Positions 25,165-33,940 of a stretch of DNA of 35,006 bases are shown here, piece by piece (position 1 is the first letter of the stretch; each line of letters begins with the position of its first letter). The notes under the pieces are model-generated. The model was not told the DNA's origin. It did no database searches and saw nothing but the letters and a program-made list of their open reading frames with translations. Source of the DNA: Candidatus Hydrogenedens sp. (GTDB lineage Bacteria > Hydrogenedentota > Hydrogenedentia > Hydrogenedentales > Hydrogenedentaceae); contig DAOSBX010000037.1 in assembly GCA_035361075.1 (NCBI GenBank), forward strand, positions 1 through 35,006. The letters are read 5' to 3'. A program made the position numbers and the translations under genes.

Positions 25165-26277
25165 TTATTTGAGAATACCCCCACGCTTATTACTTAACCG
25201 AATCCCTTGCAACATCATTTGCAATTCTTCAGGATTATCTGACATATCCAAAGCCATATCCAAGGTGATTAACGAATTCCGAACTAACTGAAACAAACTG
25301 TCATTAAACGTTTGCATCCCCTCTTCTCTACCTTGTTGTATGGCAGTATCCAATTGACTTATCCGATTCTCTTTAATCAGTTTGCGAACAATAGGCGTAT
25401 TAAATAAAATCTCGCACGCAGGAACTCTACCACGACCATCCGCTCGCGGAATAAGCCGCATACACATAATTGCCTTCAGGTTCATAGACAATTGAGAACG
25501 AACCTGGTCATGTTGATTGCTCGGGAAAAAGTCAATAATGCGGTCTATCGTTTGCATTATATTCGTTGTGTGCAGAGTACTAAAAACGAGATGCCCCGTC
25601 TCCGCAGCACTCACCGCCGCCATAAATGTCTCATGGTCTCGCATCTCACCAATAATGATAACATCCGGATCCTGTCGCATTACCGTTTTCAATGCACTAT
25701 TGAAATCATGAGTATCTATAGAGATTTCTCTCTGGTTTATCACAGATTTCTTGTCTACATGAACAAACTCAATTGGGTCCTCAATCGTGATGATGTGACA
25801 TGCACGATTCTGGTTAATATATTCCGTTATTGCAGCAAGTGTGGTCGATTTACCACTGCCTGTGGTGCCTGCAATAAGAATTAATCCCCTCTGTAACTCT
25901 GCAAATCGAACTACCTGCGGAGGTAAACATAACTCCTCAAAACTCTGTATGCGCGTCTTAATCCTCCGCATCACACAAGAAATAGTACCGCGTTGACGAA
26001 ATACATTAACTCGGAAACGACCCACACCTTTTTCAGAAAAAGCAAAATCCAATTCACCCCGCTGAGAAAAGACACGTAACTGTTCATCTGTCATCATAAT
26101 ATTCAAAATCTGTGACATGGTCTCTGGATAAATAGCATCTTCGCCTACACTTGCCAACTCACCATTAATGCGGAAATAAGGGGGACTCCCTGTCTTCAAA
26201 TGAATATCCGAAGCATCCTTTTGAACTGCACGTTGAAGCAATTTAATAAATTCATTTCGAATTGGTGATGTACTCAT
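25165..26277 (-). CDS. pilT: Type IV pilus retraction ATPase (PilT/PilU family)
   Basis: A 370-residue secretion ATPase that powers pilus retraction and twitching. The N-terminal DASDIHLKTGSPPYFRINGEL segment is typical. Walker A is GTTGSGKST (137-145), the Asp box is IITIEDPIEF, Walker B is IIIGEMRDHET, and the His box is GHLVFSTLHT. The C-terminal AIQQGREEGMQTF segment is also that of PilT. Its ATG is three bases after the ftsZ stop, so it is the last gene of murC-ftsQ-ftsZ-pilT and probably translationally coupled to ftsZ. No other pilus genes lie in the window. PilT and PilU cannot be separated securely. Confidence 0.9.
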   Translation of the reverse strand: MSTSPIRNEFIKLLQRAVQKDASDIHLKTGSPPYFRINGELASVGEDAIYPETMSQILNIMMTDEQLRVFSQRGELDFAFSEKGVGRFRVNVFRQRGTISCVMRRIKTRIQSFEELCLPPQVVRFAELQRGLILIAGTTGSGKSTTLAAITEYINQNRACHIITIEDPIEFVHVDKKSVINQREISIDTHDFNSALKTVMRQDPDVIIIGEMRDHETFMAAVSAAETGHLVFSTLHTTNIMQTIDRIIDFFPSNQHDQVRSQLSMNLKAIMCMRLIPRADGRGRVPACEILFNTPIVRKLIKENRISQLDTAIQQGREEGMQTFNDSLFQLVRNSLITLDMALDMSDNPEELQMMLQGIRLSNKRGGILK

Positions 26278-26280
26278 AAT

Positions 26281-27642
26281 CTACTTTTTCTCTTCTTCAT
26301 CCTTACTTAACTTAACATATTGTCGTATCCATGTTGGAACCGAGTTTAATGTTGGTTTCCCATTTCTCTTTTCTTCCTCAGCATTATTCAATACTTCTTC
26401 CGGAAAAAGTTCTCCTTCTTTCTTATTCTTTATTGTATCATCAACAGGCGTTTCCTTGCTCTTTTTATTGACAGACTCATCTAATTGAACGTCGATTTTC
26501 TCGTCATTCTCAACTGGTGATATTAAATCAATATTAGAAATATTCGTAATGGTTTTAGGAATAAATTCATTATCTTTCTGTTCCTCAGGGAAACCTGCCG
26601 CAATGACAGTAATACAAATCTCTTCCCTCGGTTCTCTACCAACCATCGCTCCAAAAATAATATTTGCCTGCGGACCTAATATCTCCCGTAACTTGTTGCC
26701 TGCACGATGAACTTCATCAATCTTCATATCAGAACCACCATGGATATTTAATATGGCACCCTTGGCTCCTACAACACTTTTGCAATCTAATAAATTGCAC
26801 TCAATTGCACGGAGGACTGCTTCCTCTGCCCGCTTCTCACCTCTGGCAAAACCAATCCCAAGGTGAGCCCGACCACTATTTTGCAAAATAGTACGAACAT
26901 CTGCAAAATCAATATTTATCAATTGTCGAATTTTGATTAAGTCAGTAATTGCACGAATACCATTATGCAATACTTCATCCACCTTTAAAAAGGCTTCCTT
27001 CACTGTTAAATCTTTCAGTGCGACAACACGGTCATTAGGAATGACAATTAAAGCATCAACATGTTCCTTCAATAGTTTAATCCCCTCATAAGCATCTCGC
27101 CTCCGTTTAGGTCCTTCAAACTCAAACGGAAATGTTACCACTGCTACTGTTAATGCACCTAATTGTTTTGCAATCTCCGCCACAATCGGTGCAGCTCCAG
27201 TCCCAGTTCCACCTCCCATGCCTGCTGTTAAAAACACCATGTGAGCCCCTTCCAACGCTTCCCGTATCGGTCCACGGTCTTCTTCTGCTGCAGATAAGCC
27301 TACTTCAGGAATTGACCCCGTCCCTAATCCATCTGTTAATCGGGCACCTATCTGAATTTTTATCGGAGCCGGCGACGCAGATAATGCTTGATAATCAGTA
27401 TTTATAGCAATGAACTCTACTTCTTCCATCTTTTGTTCTATCATTCGCTCCACAGCATTTCCACCTCCTCCACCTACACCACATACTTTAATAAGTATTT
27501 TCTTGCCCGGAAAATCTTCTTTTCCTGTCATAACTCCGGAAAACCCGTGAACCGGCGGAGAGATTCTCTCCTCCTGTGTTTCTACTTTTTTCCCTTGCTC
27601 TTCATAATTCTCAGGGTCAATAAGTGTAAATCTCTGCGTCAT
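26281..27642 (-). CDS. ftsZ: Cell division protein FtsZ
   Basis: The 453-residue tubulin-like GTPase forms the division ring. The core starts near residue 47 with KILIKVCGVGGGGGNAVERM; the signature GMGGGTGTGAAP is at 141-152. FPFEFEGPKRR, PNDRV, and the NIDFADV T7 loop needed for GTP hydrolysis follow. There is an N-terminal extension of about 45 residues. After residue 375 comes an acidic and Lys-rich linker, then a conserved-tail-like TLNSVPTWIRQYVKL that would bind partners. A GAGGAGG site precedes the ATG. FtsQ is 41 bases upstream, and there is no ftsA between them. Confidence 0.96.
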   Translation of the reverse strand: MTQRFTLIDPENYEEQGKKVETQEERISPPVHGFSGVMTGKEDFPGKKILIKVCGVGGGGGNAVERMIEQKMEEVEFIAINTDYQALSASPAPIKIQIGARLTDGLGTGSIPEVGLSAAEEDRGPIREALEGAHMVFLTAGMGGGTGTGAAPIVAEIAKQLGALTVAVVTFPFEFEGPKRRRDAYEGIKLLKEHVDALIVIPNDRVVALKDLTVKEAFLKVDEVLHNGIRAITDLIKIRQLINIDFADVRTILQNSGRAHLGIGFARGEKRAEEAVLRAIECNLLDCKSVVGAKGAILNIHGGSDMKIDEVHRAGNKLREILGPQANIIFGAMVGREPREEICITVIAAGFPEEQKDNEFIPKTITNISNIDLISPVENDEKIDVQLDESVNKKSKETPVDDTIKNKKEGELFPEEVLNNAEEEKRNGKPTLNSVPTWIRQYVKLSKDEEEKK

Positions 27643-27683
27643 CTCTTTATCCTCCTCGGGCTAATACCCAATGTATTATATTT

Positions 27684-28505
27684 TTATTTGTAAATAATAT
27701 CATCATTGAACCTAAGGTCTAAATATTCAGAACACGACAACCGTGTTAAATCGACTTTATTTAATGCAATAGAAAAATTCTGAACCTGACGCTTTAAGTT
27801 TTCCCGCTTCCATCGAGTTTCACAGGGAACTTCATTAAAGAAAACTTTTAAATTATTACCATCTTCAACAACAATCTCCGAAATAGTAATTTGTCGTTCC
27901 CGTGGCACTTGATTATACTCATACCAAAACTCCAACGCAGACCAAAGCCCCTCATCATCTAAATAGCCCCCTGGTTTAATTTCGTTCTGTTCCGTTATAC
28001 CAGAAATCAGTGGACCATAGGATTCCTTAATGTTATGAATCTGTTTTAGAATCTTCCCAGTATGTGAAATAAGAAATAATTTGTCGTCTAAAAATAACGT
28101 TGCATACGGCGAAAGCTCTTGAACATGAACAACAACAGTATCTGGATGCGTTTTTTCTACAACGCAATCCAAGATAAACGGGTTCTTCATAAATTCATAC
28201 CTTATTTCCTCCGAACTCAATCTCAACCAATTCTTTTCTTTAATACTATTTATGGAATGAAGCAAATCCGTCTCCTGAAAATATTTTAAACCCTCAATAC
28301 GAACCTCTTTCACCGCATAACGTGGGTCTTCTAAACATACCAGTATTAAAAAAACAATTACAATAATGACAGATAAAAAAACAAGAACACCACCTAAATA
28401 CCCAAGGTTCCTTAAAAATCTTTTTATTCTACCAACCACACCCCCTTTATTATTCTTCGTCTTTCTTCTAACGATTGGGTATGTTCCATAAATGGTCTTA
28501 TGCAT
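27684..28505 (-). CDS. ftsQ: Cell division protein FtsQ
   Basis: A 273-residue bitopic membrane protein: a basic cytoplasmic tail (residues 1-34), one membrane segment (about 35-57), then a POTRA domain beginning AVKEVRIEGLKYFQETDLL and a FtsQ/DivIB beta domain. It joins the divisome at midcell in the periplasm. Sequence conservation in this family is low, but topology, length and position between murC and ftsZ make the call firm. The ATG overlaps the murC stop by eight bases, indicating coupled translation. Confidence 0.9.
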   Translation of the reverse strand: MHKTIYGTYPIVRRKTKNNKGGVVGRIKRFLRNLGYLGGVLVFLSVIIVIVFLILVCLEDPRYAVKEVRIEGLKYFQETDLLHSINSIKEKNWLRLSSEEIRYEFMKNPFILDCVVEKTHPDTVVVHVQELSPYATLFLDDKLFLISHTGKILKQIHNIKESYGPLISGITEQNEIKPGGYLDDEGLWSALEFWYEYNQVPRERQITISEIVVEDGNNLKVFFNEVPCETRWKRENLKRQVQNFSIALNKVDLTRLSCSEYLDLRFNDDIIYK

Positions 28506-29943
28506 TGTTTACTCCCTCATCAATATATGTTAATAATGGCTCGGCAATCTTATTAATATTCCCAGCACCTAAAATTAAAACAACATCACCACCTTTTAAC
28601 TGTTTCACCAGAAAATTAGGAACATCATACATATCTCTTATAAGGTATACATGGTCTGCCCCTTGCCTCCTTGCTGAATCAACAATAAGACTTGCATCTA
28701 CACCTTCAATAGGACTCTCTCGCGAAGGATAAATGTCCGTCACAATTGCCATGTCCGATTTCAAAAGCACTTCCGCAAACGTATCTGCAAAAAACTTTGT
28801 TCGACTATAAAGATGTGGCTGAAAAATAACAATGAGTCGTTTCGGTTTAATCCACCGAACAGCCTCCATCGTGCTGGCAATCTCAGTCGGGTGATGTGCA
28901 TAATCTTCGATAACAACAACGCCTTTCCTTTCTCCACAAAGTTGAAGTCGTCTTTGAACCCCTTCAAATTGCCTCAAACCATCTGAAATCAAACCAAATT
29001 TTAAACCTAAACATAAACCCACAGCACAAGCACCAAGAGCATTACGGATGTTATGGATACCTAACGAATGAATAACCACTTCACCAAGCCTACCTACAAC
29101 ACCTAATCGCTCATCCTGATTTATTACTGTAAACCGCGTTTTAATACTCCGTAACAACTCACTCACTGATGCGAATTTCTCACACATTTCAATTTTTATA
29201 TCTACACCCCTAAGAGAAGCGGTTTCATCAAGTCCATACGTAATACAAACACTCTCTATTTCCGATAAAATAGATTTGATATTCGGATCATCAATACAAA
29301 GAATGGAATAACCATAAAAAGGAACACCATTACAAAAATCTATAAATGCCTGCTTAATGCGGTCTAAAGTCCCATAGTATTCCAAATGCTCCGCATCAAT
29401 ACTGGTAACCACTGCAATCGTGGGATGTAATCTCAAAAAAGAACCATCATGCTCATCCGATTCCGCAACAAGATAATCACCAGTGCCCCAGCGAGCATTC
29501 GTCCCACTTCGGTGAAGAATCCCACCAACAATACTTGTTGCACCAATATTCGCATGGTCTAAAAATGACGCTATCATAGAGGTGGTCGTAGTCTTCCCAT
29601 GTGTCCCACCAACCACAACAGCATTCGGCTTTAAACGAATTAGGTCTGCTAACAAATCACTTCGATGAATTACAGGTACCCCTCGCTCCTTCGCTGTGAC
29701 TATTTCTACATTATCATCAGATACTGCGGCTGAACGTACAACAATTCCTGCATCTCCAATATTCGCAGACGCATGACCTTCATAAAATTTAAGACCATAA
29801 CCTATCAATCTATCAATAATCTCAGAACTTTTTAAATCCGAACCAGAAACCTCATACCCGAGATTGAGCAAGATTTCAGCTAAACCGCTCATCCCAATAC
29901 CACCAACACCAACAAAATGAACTTTTCGCTTTACTCCATTCAT
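28498..29943 (-). CDS. murC: UDP-N-acetylmuramate--L-alanine ligase
   Basis: The 481-residue Mur ligase adds L-alanine to UDP-MurNAc, the first peptide step of peptidoglycan. HFVGVGGIGMSGLAEIL at residues 9-25 binds the nucleotide. VGGTHGKTTT (111-120) is the ATP loop, VAESDEHDGSFL and SIDAEHLEYYG are Mur ligase motifs, and EDYAHHPTEI marks the C-terminal region. It is the first gene of the murC-ftsQ-ftsZ-pilT operon. The ATG follows AGGGTCAAAGGA, with AGGG at a workable distance. Length is normal. Confidence 0.96.
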   Translation of the reverse strand: MNGVKRKVHFVGVGGIGMSGLAEILLNLGYEVSGSDLKSSEIIDRLIGYGLKFYEGHASANIGDAGIVVRSAAVSDDNVEIVTAKERGVPVIHRSDLLADLIRLKPNAVVVGGTHGKTTTTSMIASFLDHANIGATSIVGGILHRSGTNARWGTGDYLVAESDEHDGSFLRLHPTIAVVTSIDAEHLEYYGTLDRIKQAFIDFCNGVPFYGYSILCIDDPNIKSILSEIESVCITYGLDETASLRGVDIKIEMCEKFASVSELLRSIKTRFTVINQDERLGVVGRLGEVVIHSLGIHNIRNALGACAVGLCLGLKFGLISDGLRQFEGVQRRLQLCGERKGVVVIEDYAHHPTEIASTMEAVRWIKPKRLIVIFQPHLYSRTKFFADTFAEVLLKSDMAIVTDIYPSRESPIEGVDASLIVDSARRQGADHVYLIRDMYDVPNFLVKQLKGGDVVLILGAGNINKIAEPLLTYIDEGVNNA

Positions 29944-29967
29944 TCCTTTGACCCTAAAAGTAAAATA

Positions 29968-30017
29968 CGATATATAGTATACAATATATAGTATAAAAAC
30001 AAAAAAGCAAAAATCAA
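29968..30017 (-). promoter_or_regulatory. Probable promoter of the division operon with a 14-base tandem repeat
   Basis: On the minus strand TTGATT (30017-30012) and TATACT (29995-29990) are 16 bases apart, about 47 bases upstream of murC. The -10 box is part of a 14-base unit repeated in tandem (29968-29981 and 29982-29995) with one mismatch, which gives a second TATACT 14 bases further on. A duplicated -10 could give two start points. Confidence 0.4.
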
Positions 30018-30030
30018 TATTTTTTTATAA

Positions 30031-30408
30031 TTAGCTCTCTTTGTCTGGTAGTTCTTTATTATATTTTTCTTGTGAACGTTTAGCCCGTTTTGCTTTTTGT
30101 TTTTTTATTTTGCTTATTTTCTTTGAGATAGGTGCTTCTTTCCCAAGTTTTTGTAACTCTATGAGTTCACATAACCGTCGCCGAGCCAGAAAACGGTTTA
30201 TCGATTGCGAACGAGATGTGTCCATCTTCACCTCAATCCCTGATGGGATATGTTTCAGATATACACCTGTTGACGTATGATTGACTTTCTGTCCTCCTGG
30301 TCCCCGAGCAGAAATAAATTGCTCTATCAAATCTTTTTCAAATATCCCTAATCCTTCCATTCTTTTATAGAGTTCTTCTTCTTTCTTTTGCGATATTCCG
30401 AAAAACAT
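30031..30408 (-). CDS. Small release-factor-like GGQ protein (RF-1 domain family)
   Basis: A 125-residue protein with the class I release-factor catalytic domain only. FISARGPGGQKVNHTSTGVY holds the GGQ (38-40) that triggers peptidyl-tRNA hydrolysis, followed by YLKHIPSGIEVKMDTSRSQSINR. The tail is rich in Lys and Arg, as in ArfB and the mitochondrial C12orf65-type rescue factors, which insert it in the mRNA channel of stalled ribosomes. Codon-recognition domains are absent. Rescue of stalled ribosomes is inferred. It is 13 bases downstream of the esterase gene; no strong ribosome-binding site is seen, and an alternative ATG lies at codon 17. Confidence 0.82.
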   Translation of the reverse strand: MFFGISQKKEEELYKRMEGLGIFEKDLIEQFISARGPGGQKVNHTSTGVYLKHIPSGIEVKMDTSRSQSINRFLARRRLCELIELQKLGKEAPISKKISKIKKQKAKRAKRSQEKYNKELPDKES

Positions 30409-30421
30409 TTAATCAATTGGT

Positions 30422-31645
30422 TTATGGTAAATTTTTTTGGCTCAATGATTTAGTATCAGGAACAGTCCAGTCTGGTTTTGGTGTGTCTTTAAATGGTAGT
30501 TTGTTTAATCCTTCAGGCGGTTTTTTCTTAAAGAAAAAGTGATCAGCGAAATCTAAAACGACATCCCAATCCGATGGTTGAAGTGCATGTTCCCCTTCAC
30601 GATAATGGATTCCAATATTTTCTGTAGCACCTAAAAATTGGTAGACAGGCACTGTACATTCATGCATGACCTGCGTACCCATAGGATTTGCCCATAAATC
30701 ACCTAAAGCTTCACGAGATAGTTGTCCACGTGGTGCAATAAGTGCCTTTAAAAAATGCTGGTCAAATGGCAATCGGTCTTCTTTACCAATAAAATCTTTC
30801 AACCGTGGAACAAACCAATATGGGGCTACATCTGTAGTAATAGCCCTAAGTGTTTCCGCCCCTTTCCCAACAATTCTATACGAGCCACAACCTCCTGTCC
30901 CACTGGACTGAGGGATAACTAATGGGATTCGCTCATCATTTGCACTTGCCCACATCGATGCCTTGCCTCTACGTGAATGTCCAGTCAATGCTAATTGTTT
31001 AGTGTTCACCTCAGGTATTGTCTCCAAGAAATCTAAAACTCGTAAAGCACCCCAGCCCCAAACACCTAACGAACCCCAATCACATTCTGGATATAACTTA
31101 TAAATCATCTGGTCTCTACTTCCACTGTCATCGTCCAAAACACTTTTATCATAGAGGCAAAGAGCATAACCTCTCTCTATACATTTCTTTGCTATTTCTT
31201 TATTATCATCATTCTCTTTCCAAAATTTAGGGATAAACAAAATCACAGGGCTTGGTTTCTCTTTAGCCGAAACAGGTAGAAACATCATCACATCTAACTT
31301 AAATTCAGGCGGTCCATAATACACTGCATACTCACGATACAATGCCTTATCATCAAATATCGTTGTCTCAATCAACAGTTCTGATTTTTGTATTTTCGGT
31401 GCTGGCGGTAAATGTCCATATTCATAAAACATCAATATTTCTTTTATCTCTTCTCTTCGTTTCCGCCAATCTTCAACTGTCTCCACCTTTTTCCCATCAC
31501 AGAATTGGAAAGGATTTGGAATTCCTTCAAAAGAAGGCAATTCATTTACTTCTTTTAAGCATTCATTCGCACCACACATCCATTGTAAAGCGAACAAAAC
31601 AAACAGAAATGAAATTACAATTTTGAAAGTGGAATAATACTTCAT
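30422..31645 (-). CDS. Exported CE15-like (glucuronoyl esterase/acetylxylan esterase-type) hydrolase
   Basis: The 407-residue alpha/beta hydrolase has a Sec signal (about 1-26). The nucleophile is S224 in TGHSRRGKASMWA, matching the G-x-S-R-x-G-K motif of carbohydrate esterase family 15. IPQSSGTGG, APRGQ and the likely catalytic H353 in YREGEHALQPSDW are also typical. The N-terminal ETVEDWRKRREEIKEILMFY segment, then EYGHLPP, occurs in bacterial members. CE15 enzymes split ester links between lignin and glucuronoxylan, so the cell probably degrades plant polysaccharides. It is divergent from the SDR-aminotransferase gene. True substrate is uncertain. Confidence 0.8.
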   Translation of the reverse strand: MKYYSTFKIVISFLFVLFALQWMCGANECLKEVNELPSFEGIPNPFQFCDGKKVETVEDWRKRREEIKEILMFYEYGHLPPAPKIQKSELLIETTIFDDKALYREYAVYYGPPEFKLDVMMFLPVSAKEKPSPVILFIPKFWKENDDNKEIAKKCIERGYALCLYDKSVLDDDSGSRDQMIYKLYPECDWGSLGVWGWGALRVLDFLETIPEVNTKQLALTGHSRRGKASMWASANDERIPLVIPQSSGTGGCGSYRIVGKGAETLRAITTDVAPYWFVPRLKDFIGKEDRLPFDQHFLKALIAPRGQLSREALGDLWANPMGTQVMHECTVPVYQFLGATENIGIHYREGEHALQPSDWDVVLDFADHFFFKKKPPEGLNKLPFKDTPKPDWTVPDTKSLSQKNLP

Positions 31646-31722
31646 ATCTTCAGATGTCCTTATATTATGGTTAACAATGATAGAATAATAGTAATTATTT
31701 TATTAATGAGGAGTCAACTATC

Positions 31723-33900
31723 ATGCATGTTTTGATTACAGGTGGTGTCGGTTACTTAGGTAGCTGGGTCACCTATGAACTACTGAAAAAAGGGCATAAG
31801 GTCCGAATCTATGACCGCCTATGTTTTGGGAAGCCTGAAAAAGCGGAGTGGCTTTCCCATCCAAACGTAGAACTTATCGAGGGCGATATACGCTATTGGC
31901 AGAAATATCCCGACTTGTTTAATAGCATTGATGTGGTCATACACCTCGCAGGATTAGCCAACGACCCCTCTTGTGCCCTGTGTCCCATTACCGCAAAAGA
32001 AGTAAACACAGCCAGCACAGTCGAATTGGCACGGCAAAGCAGTCAAAAAGGAGTTAAAAAGTTTATATTTGCTTCTACCTGTGCCGTGTATGGAAAAGGG
32101 GTTGGTGATTGGCTCGATGAAGAAAGCCCAACAAATCCGTGGTCAATGTTCGCCCAAACGAAAAACGAATCCGAGAAAATAGTGCTATCATTAGGACATA
32201 ATCAATTCTCCCCTGTGATTGCGAGGCTTTCCACCTTATTCGGCTATTCACCACGGATGCGGTTCGACCTCGCCTTAAACCTGATGACTGCAATGGCAAA
32301 AACGCAAGGAACTATTGAAGTCCATGGCGGAGGACAACAGTGGCGACCATTCCTTCACGTGCGGGACTGTGCCCGTGCCATCTGCATCCTTACCGAAGCA
32401 GAACAGAGCATGGTTCATAACGAGATATTTAACATCGGTGCAAATGAACTGAACAAGAGAATTTTAGACCTCGCAAATGAAGTCGCCTCACTTATCCCAG
32501 ACACAAAGGTCGAAATACTTAAAGAAGATGAGGATTGGCGAACCTTCCGAGTACTGTTCAATAAATTCGCTTCACGATTCTCTTTTCAACCTGAATATAA
32601 AATCTATGACGGCGTTCAAGAAATATTAAATTGGTTCCACCAGAATCCATCCGAAGAGCCCTTTTCCGAAAAATACATCAACGTGTTCCGATTTAAACAA
32701 TTAAAAACTATCCCTGTTAGCGAAGGAGGCGAACCCACTGCTCCACGATTTATTCCGTTAGCCAAACCCATACTTGGCAAGGAAGAAGAAACGGCTATTT
32801 TACAGGCGATACGAAGTGGTTGGCTTACCTCAGGCGATAAAATCAATGCCTTCGAACGAATGTTTGCATCGACCGTCGGAGCAAAAGAAGCGGTTGCTGT
32901 TTCTTCATGCACATCAGCAATTCATCTCTGCCTCGTAGAAGCAGGTGTCAAAGCAGGTGATGAAGTTATTACTCCGCCGATAACATGGGTATCTACAATT
33001 AACACCATCCTGAACATGGGTGCTAAACCTGTTTTCGTTGATGTTGACCCGATAACCTTCAACATTAATCCCGAACTTATTGAAGAAAAGATAACAAAAA
33101 AAACAAAAGTGATTATCCCTGTAGACCTCGCAGGACATCCCTGTGAATTGGAGGCAATCCAAAATATCGCAGAACGATACAATCTCCACCTAATCGAAGA
33201 TTCTGCCCATGCCTTAGGTGCTACGTATCATTCAAAACCCATCGGTTCTATCTCAGAACGAACCTGCTTCAGCTTTTATGCCACCAAAAACATTACAACC
33301 ATCGAAGGCGGTATGATTACTCTATCCGACCCCGAAAAAGCACGAATGTTAAGGATATTAGCAACAAATGGCTTGACCGATACCGCTTGGGACAGATATG
33401 GAAGGAGTGCCTTCTATCGCCCACAAGAATTGGTCTCCGCTGGTTTCAAATATGCCATGAGCAACGTATCCGCAAGCATCGGCGTAGAACAAATCAAAAA
33501 ACTAAGCACCTTCAACAGCGTTCGCCAGAGACTGGTACAACGGTATTACTACTCCCTATCAGACATAGATGAAATTATCCTACCCAAAACAAAAGAACAT
33601 GTCCAGCATGCATGGCACCTGTTTATTATCCGACTGGATACAAAAAAAATAGGCAAGTCCCGCGATGAAATCGCCTTCATGCTAAGGCAGGAGAACATCG
33701 GAACAGGTATTCATTTCTACGGTGTGCATCTCCACCCATATATCCAACAACAATGCAATGTAAGCCCTGAATCCTGTCCTGTAGCAACTCAAATTTCCAA
33801 TGAAATCCTATCATTACCTCTGCATCCAGAGCTGACAGAGGAAAATATCCAATACATCGTTGACGCATTAAAAAAAGTGATTTACTACGCCAAACACTAA
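31723..33900 (+). CDS. Fusion of an NDP-sugar SDR epimerase/dehydratase-like domain and a DegT/ArnB-type aminotransferase
   Basis: The 725-residue protein has two complete enzyme domains. Residues 1-320 are an extended SDR with GGVGYLG (7-13), VIHLAGLAND, STCAVYG (118-124) and a QQWRPFLHVRD segment. Its YxxxK motif is changed: F143-A-Q-T-K147 replaces the catalytic Tyr. After a linker, residues about 343-725 are a DegT/DnrJ/EryC1/StrS aminotransferase with SGWLTSG, IEDSAHALGA and the PLP lysine K522 in SFYATKNITTIEGG. Together they could make a 4-amino (or other) NDP-amino-sugar for a surface polysaccharide. GAGGAG lies ten bases before the ATG. There is no frameshift between domains. The order of reactions and sugar are inferred. 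Confidence 0.88.
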   Translation: MHVLITGGVGYLGSWVTYELLKKGHKVRIYDRLCFGKPEKAEWLSHPNVELIEGDIRYWQKYPDLFNSIDVVIHLAGLANDPSCALCPITAKEVNTASTVELARQSSQKGVKKFIFASTCAVYGKGVGDWLDEESPTNPWSMFAQTKNESEKIVLSLGHNQFSPVIARLSTLFGYSPRMRFDLALNLMTAMAKTQGTIEVHGGGQQWRPFLHVRDCARAICILTEAEQSMVHNEIFNIGANELNKRILDLANEVASLIPDTKVEILKEDEDWRTFRVLFNKFASRFSFQPEYKIYDGVQEILNWFHQNPSEEPFSEKYINVFRFKQLKTIPVSEGGEPTAPRFIPLAKPILGKEEETAILQAIRSGWLTSGDKINAFERMFASTVGAKEAVAVSSCTSAIHLCLVEAGVKAGDEVITPPITWVSTINTILNMGAKPVFVDVDPITFNINPELIEEKITKKTKVIIPVDLAGHPCELEAIQNIAERYNLHLIEDSAHALGATYHSKPIGSISERTCFSFYATKNITTIEGGMITLSDPEKARMLRILATNGLTDTAWDRYGRSAFYRPQELVSAGFKYAMSNVSASIGVEQIKKLSTFNSVRQRLVQRYYYSLSDIDEIILPKTKEHVQHAWHLFIIRLDTKKIGKSRDEIAFMLRQENIGTGIHFYGVHLHPYIQQQCNVSPESCPVATQISNEILSLPLHPELTEENIQYIVDALKKVIYYAKH

Positions 33901-33940
33901 ACTACCGTTAAGCCCGTTATTACCTCTTTACAGTGCGTCA

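Noticed and set aside
27132..27407. Leu/Pro-rich plus-strand frame inside ftsZ
   Set aside because: It is a shadow of ftsZ with skewed composition and no ribosome-binding site.
29968..29995. Start of a CRISPR or other repeat array
   Set aside because: There are only two adjoining 14-base units without spacers.
32914..33189. Antisense frames inside the SDR-aminotransferase gene
   Set aside because: They are shadows of a clear coding region with strong domain matches on the plus strand.
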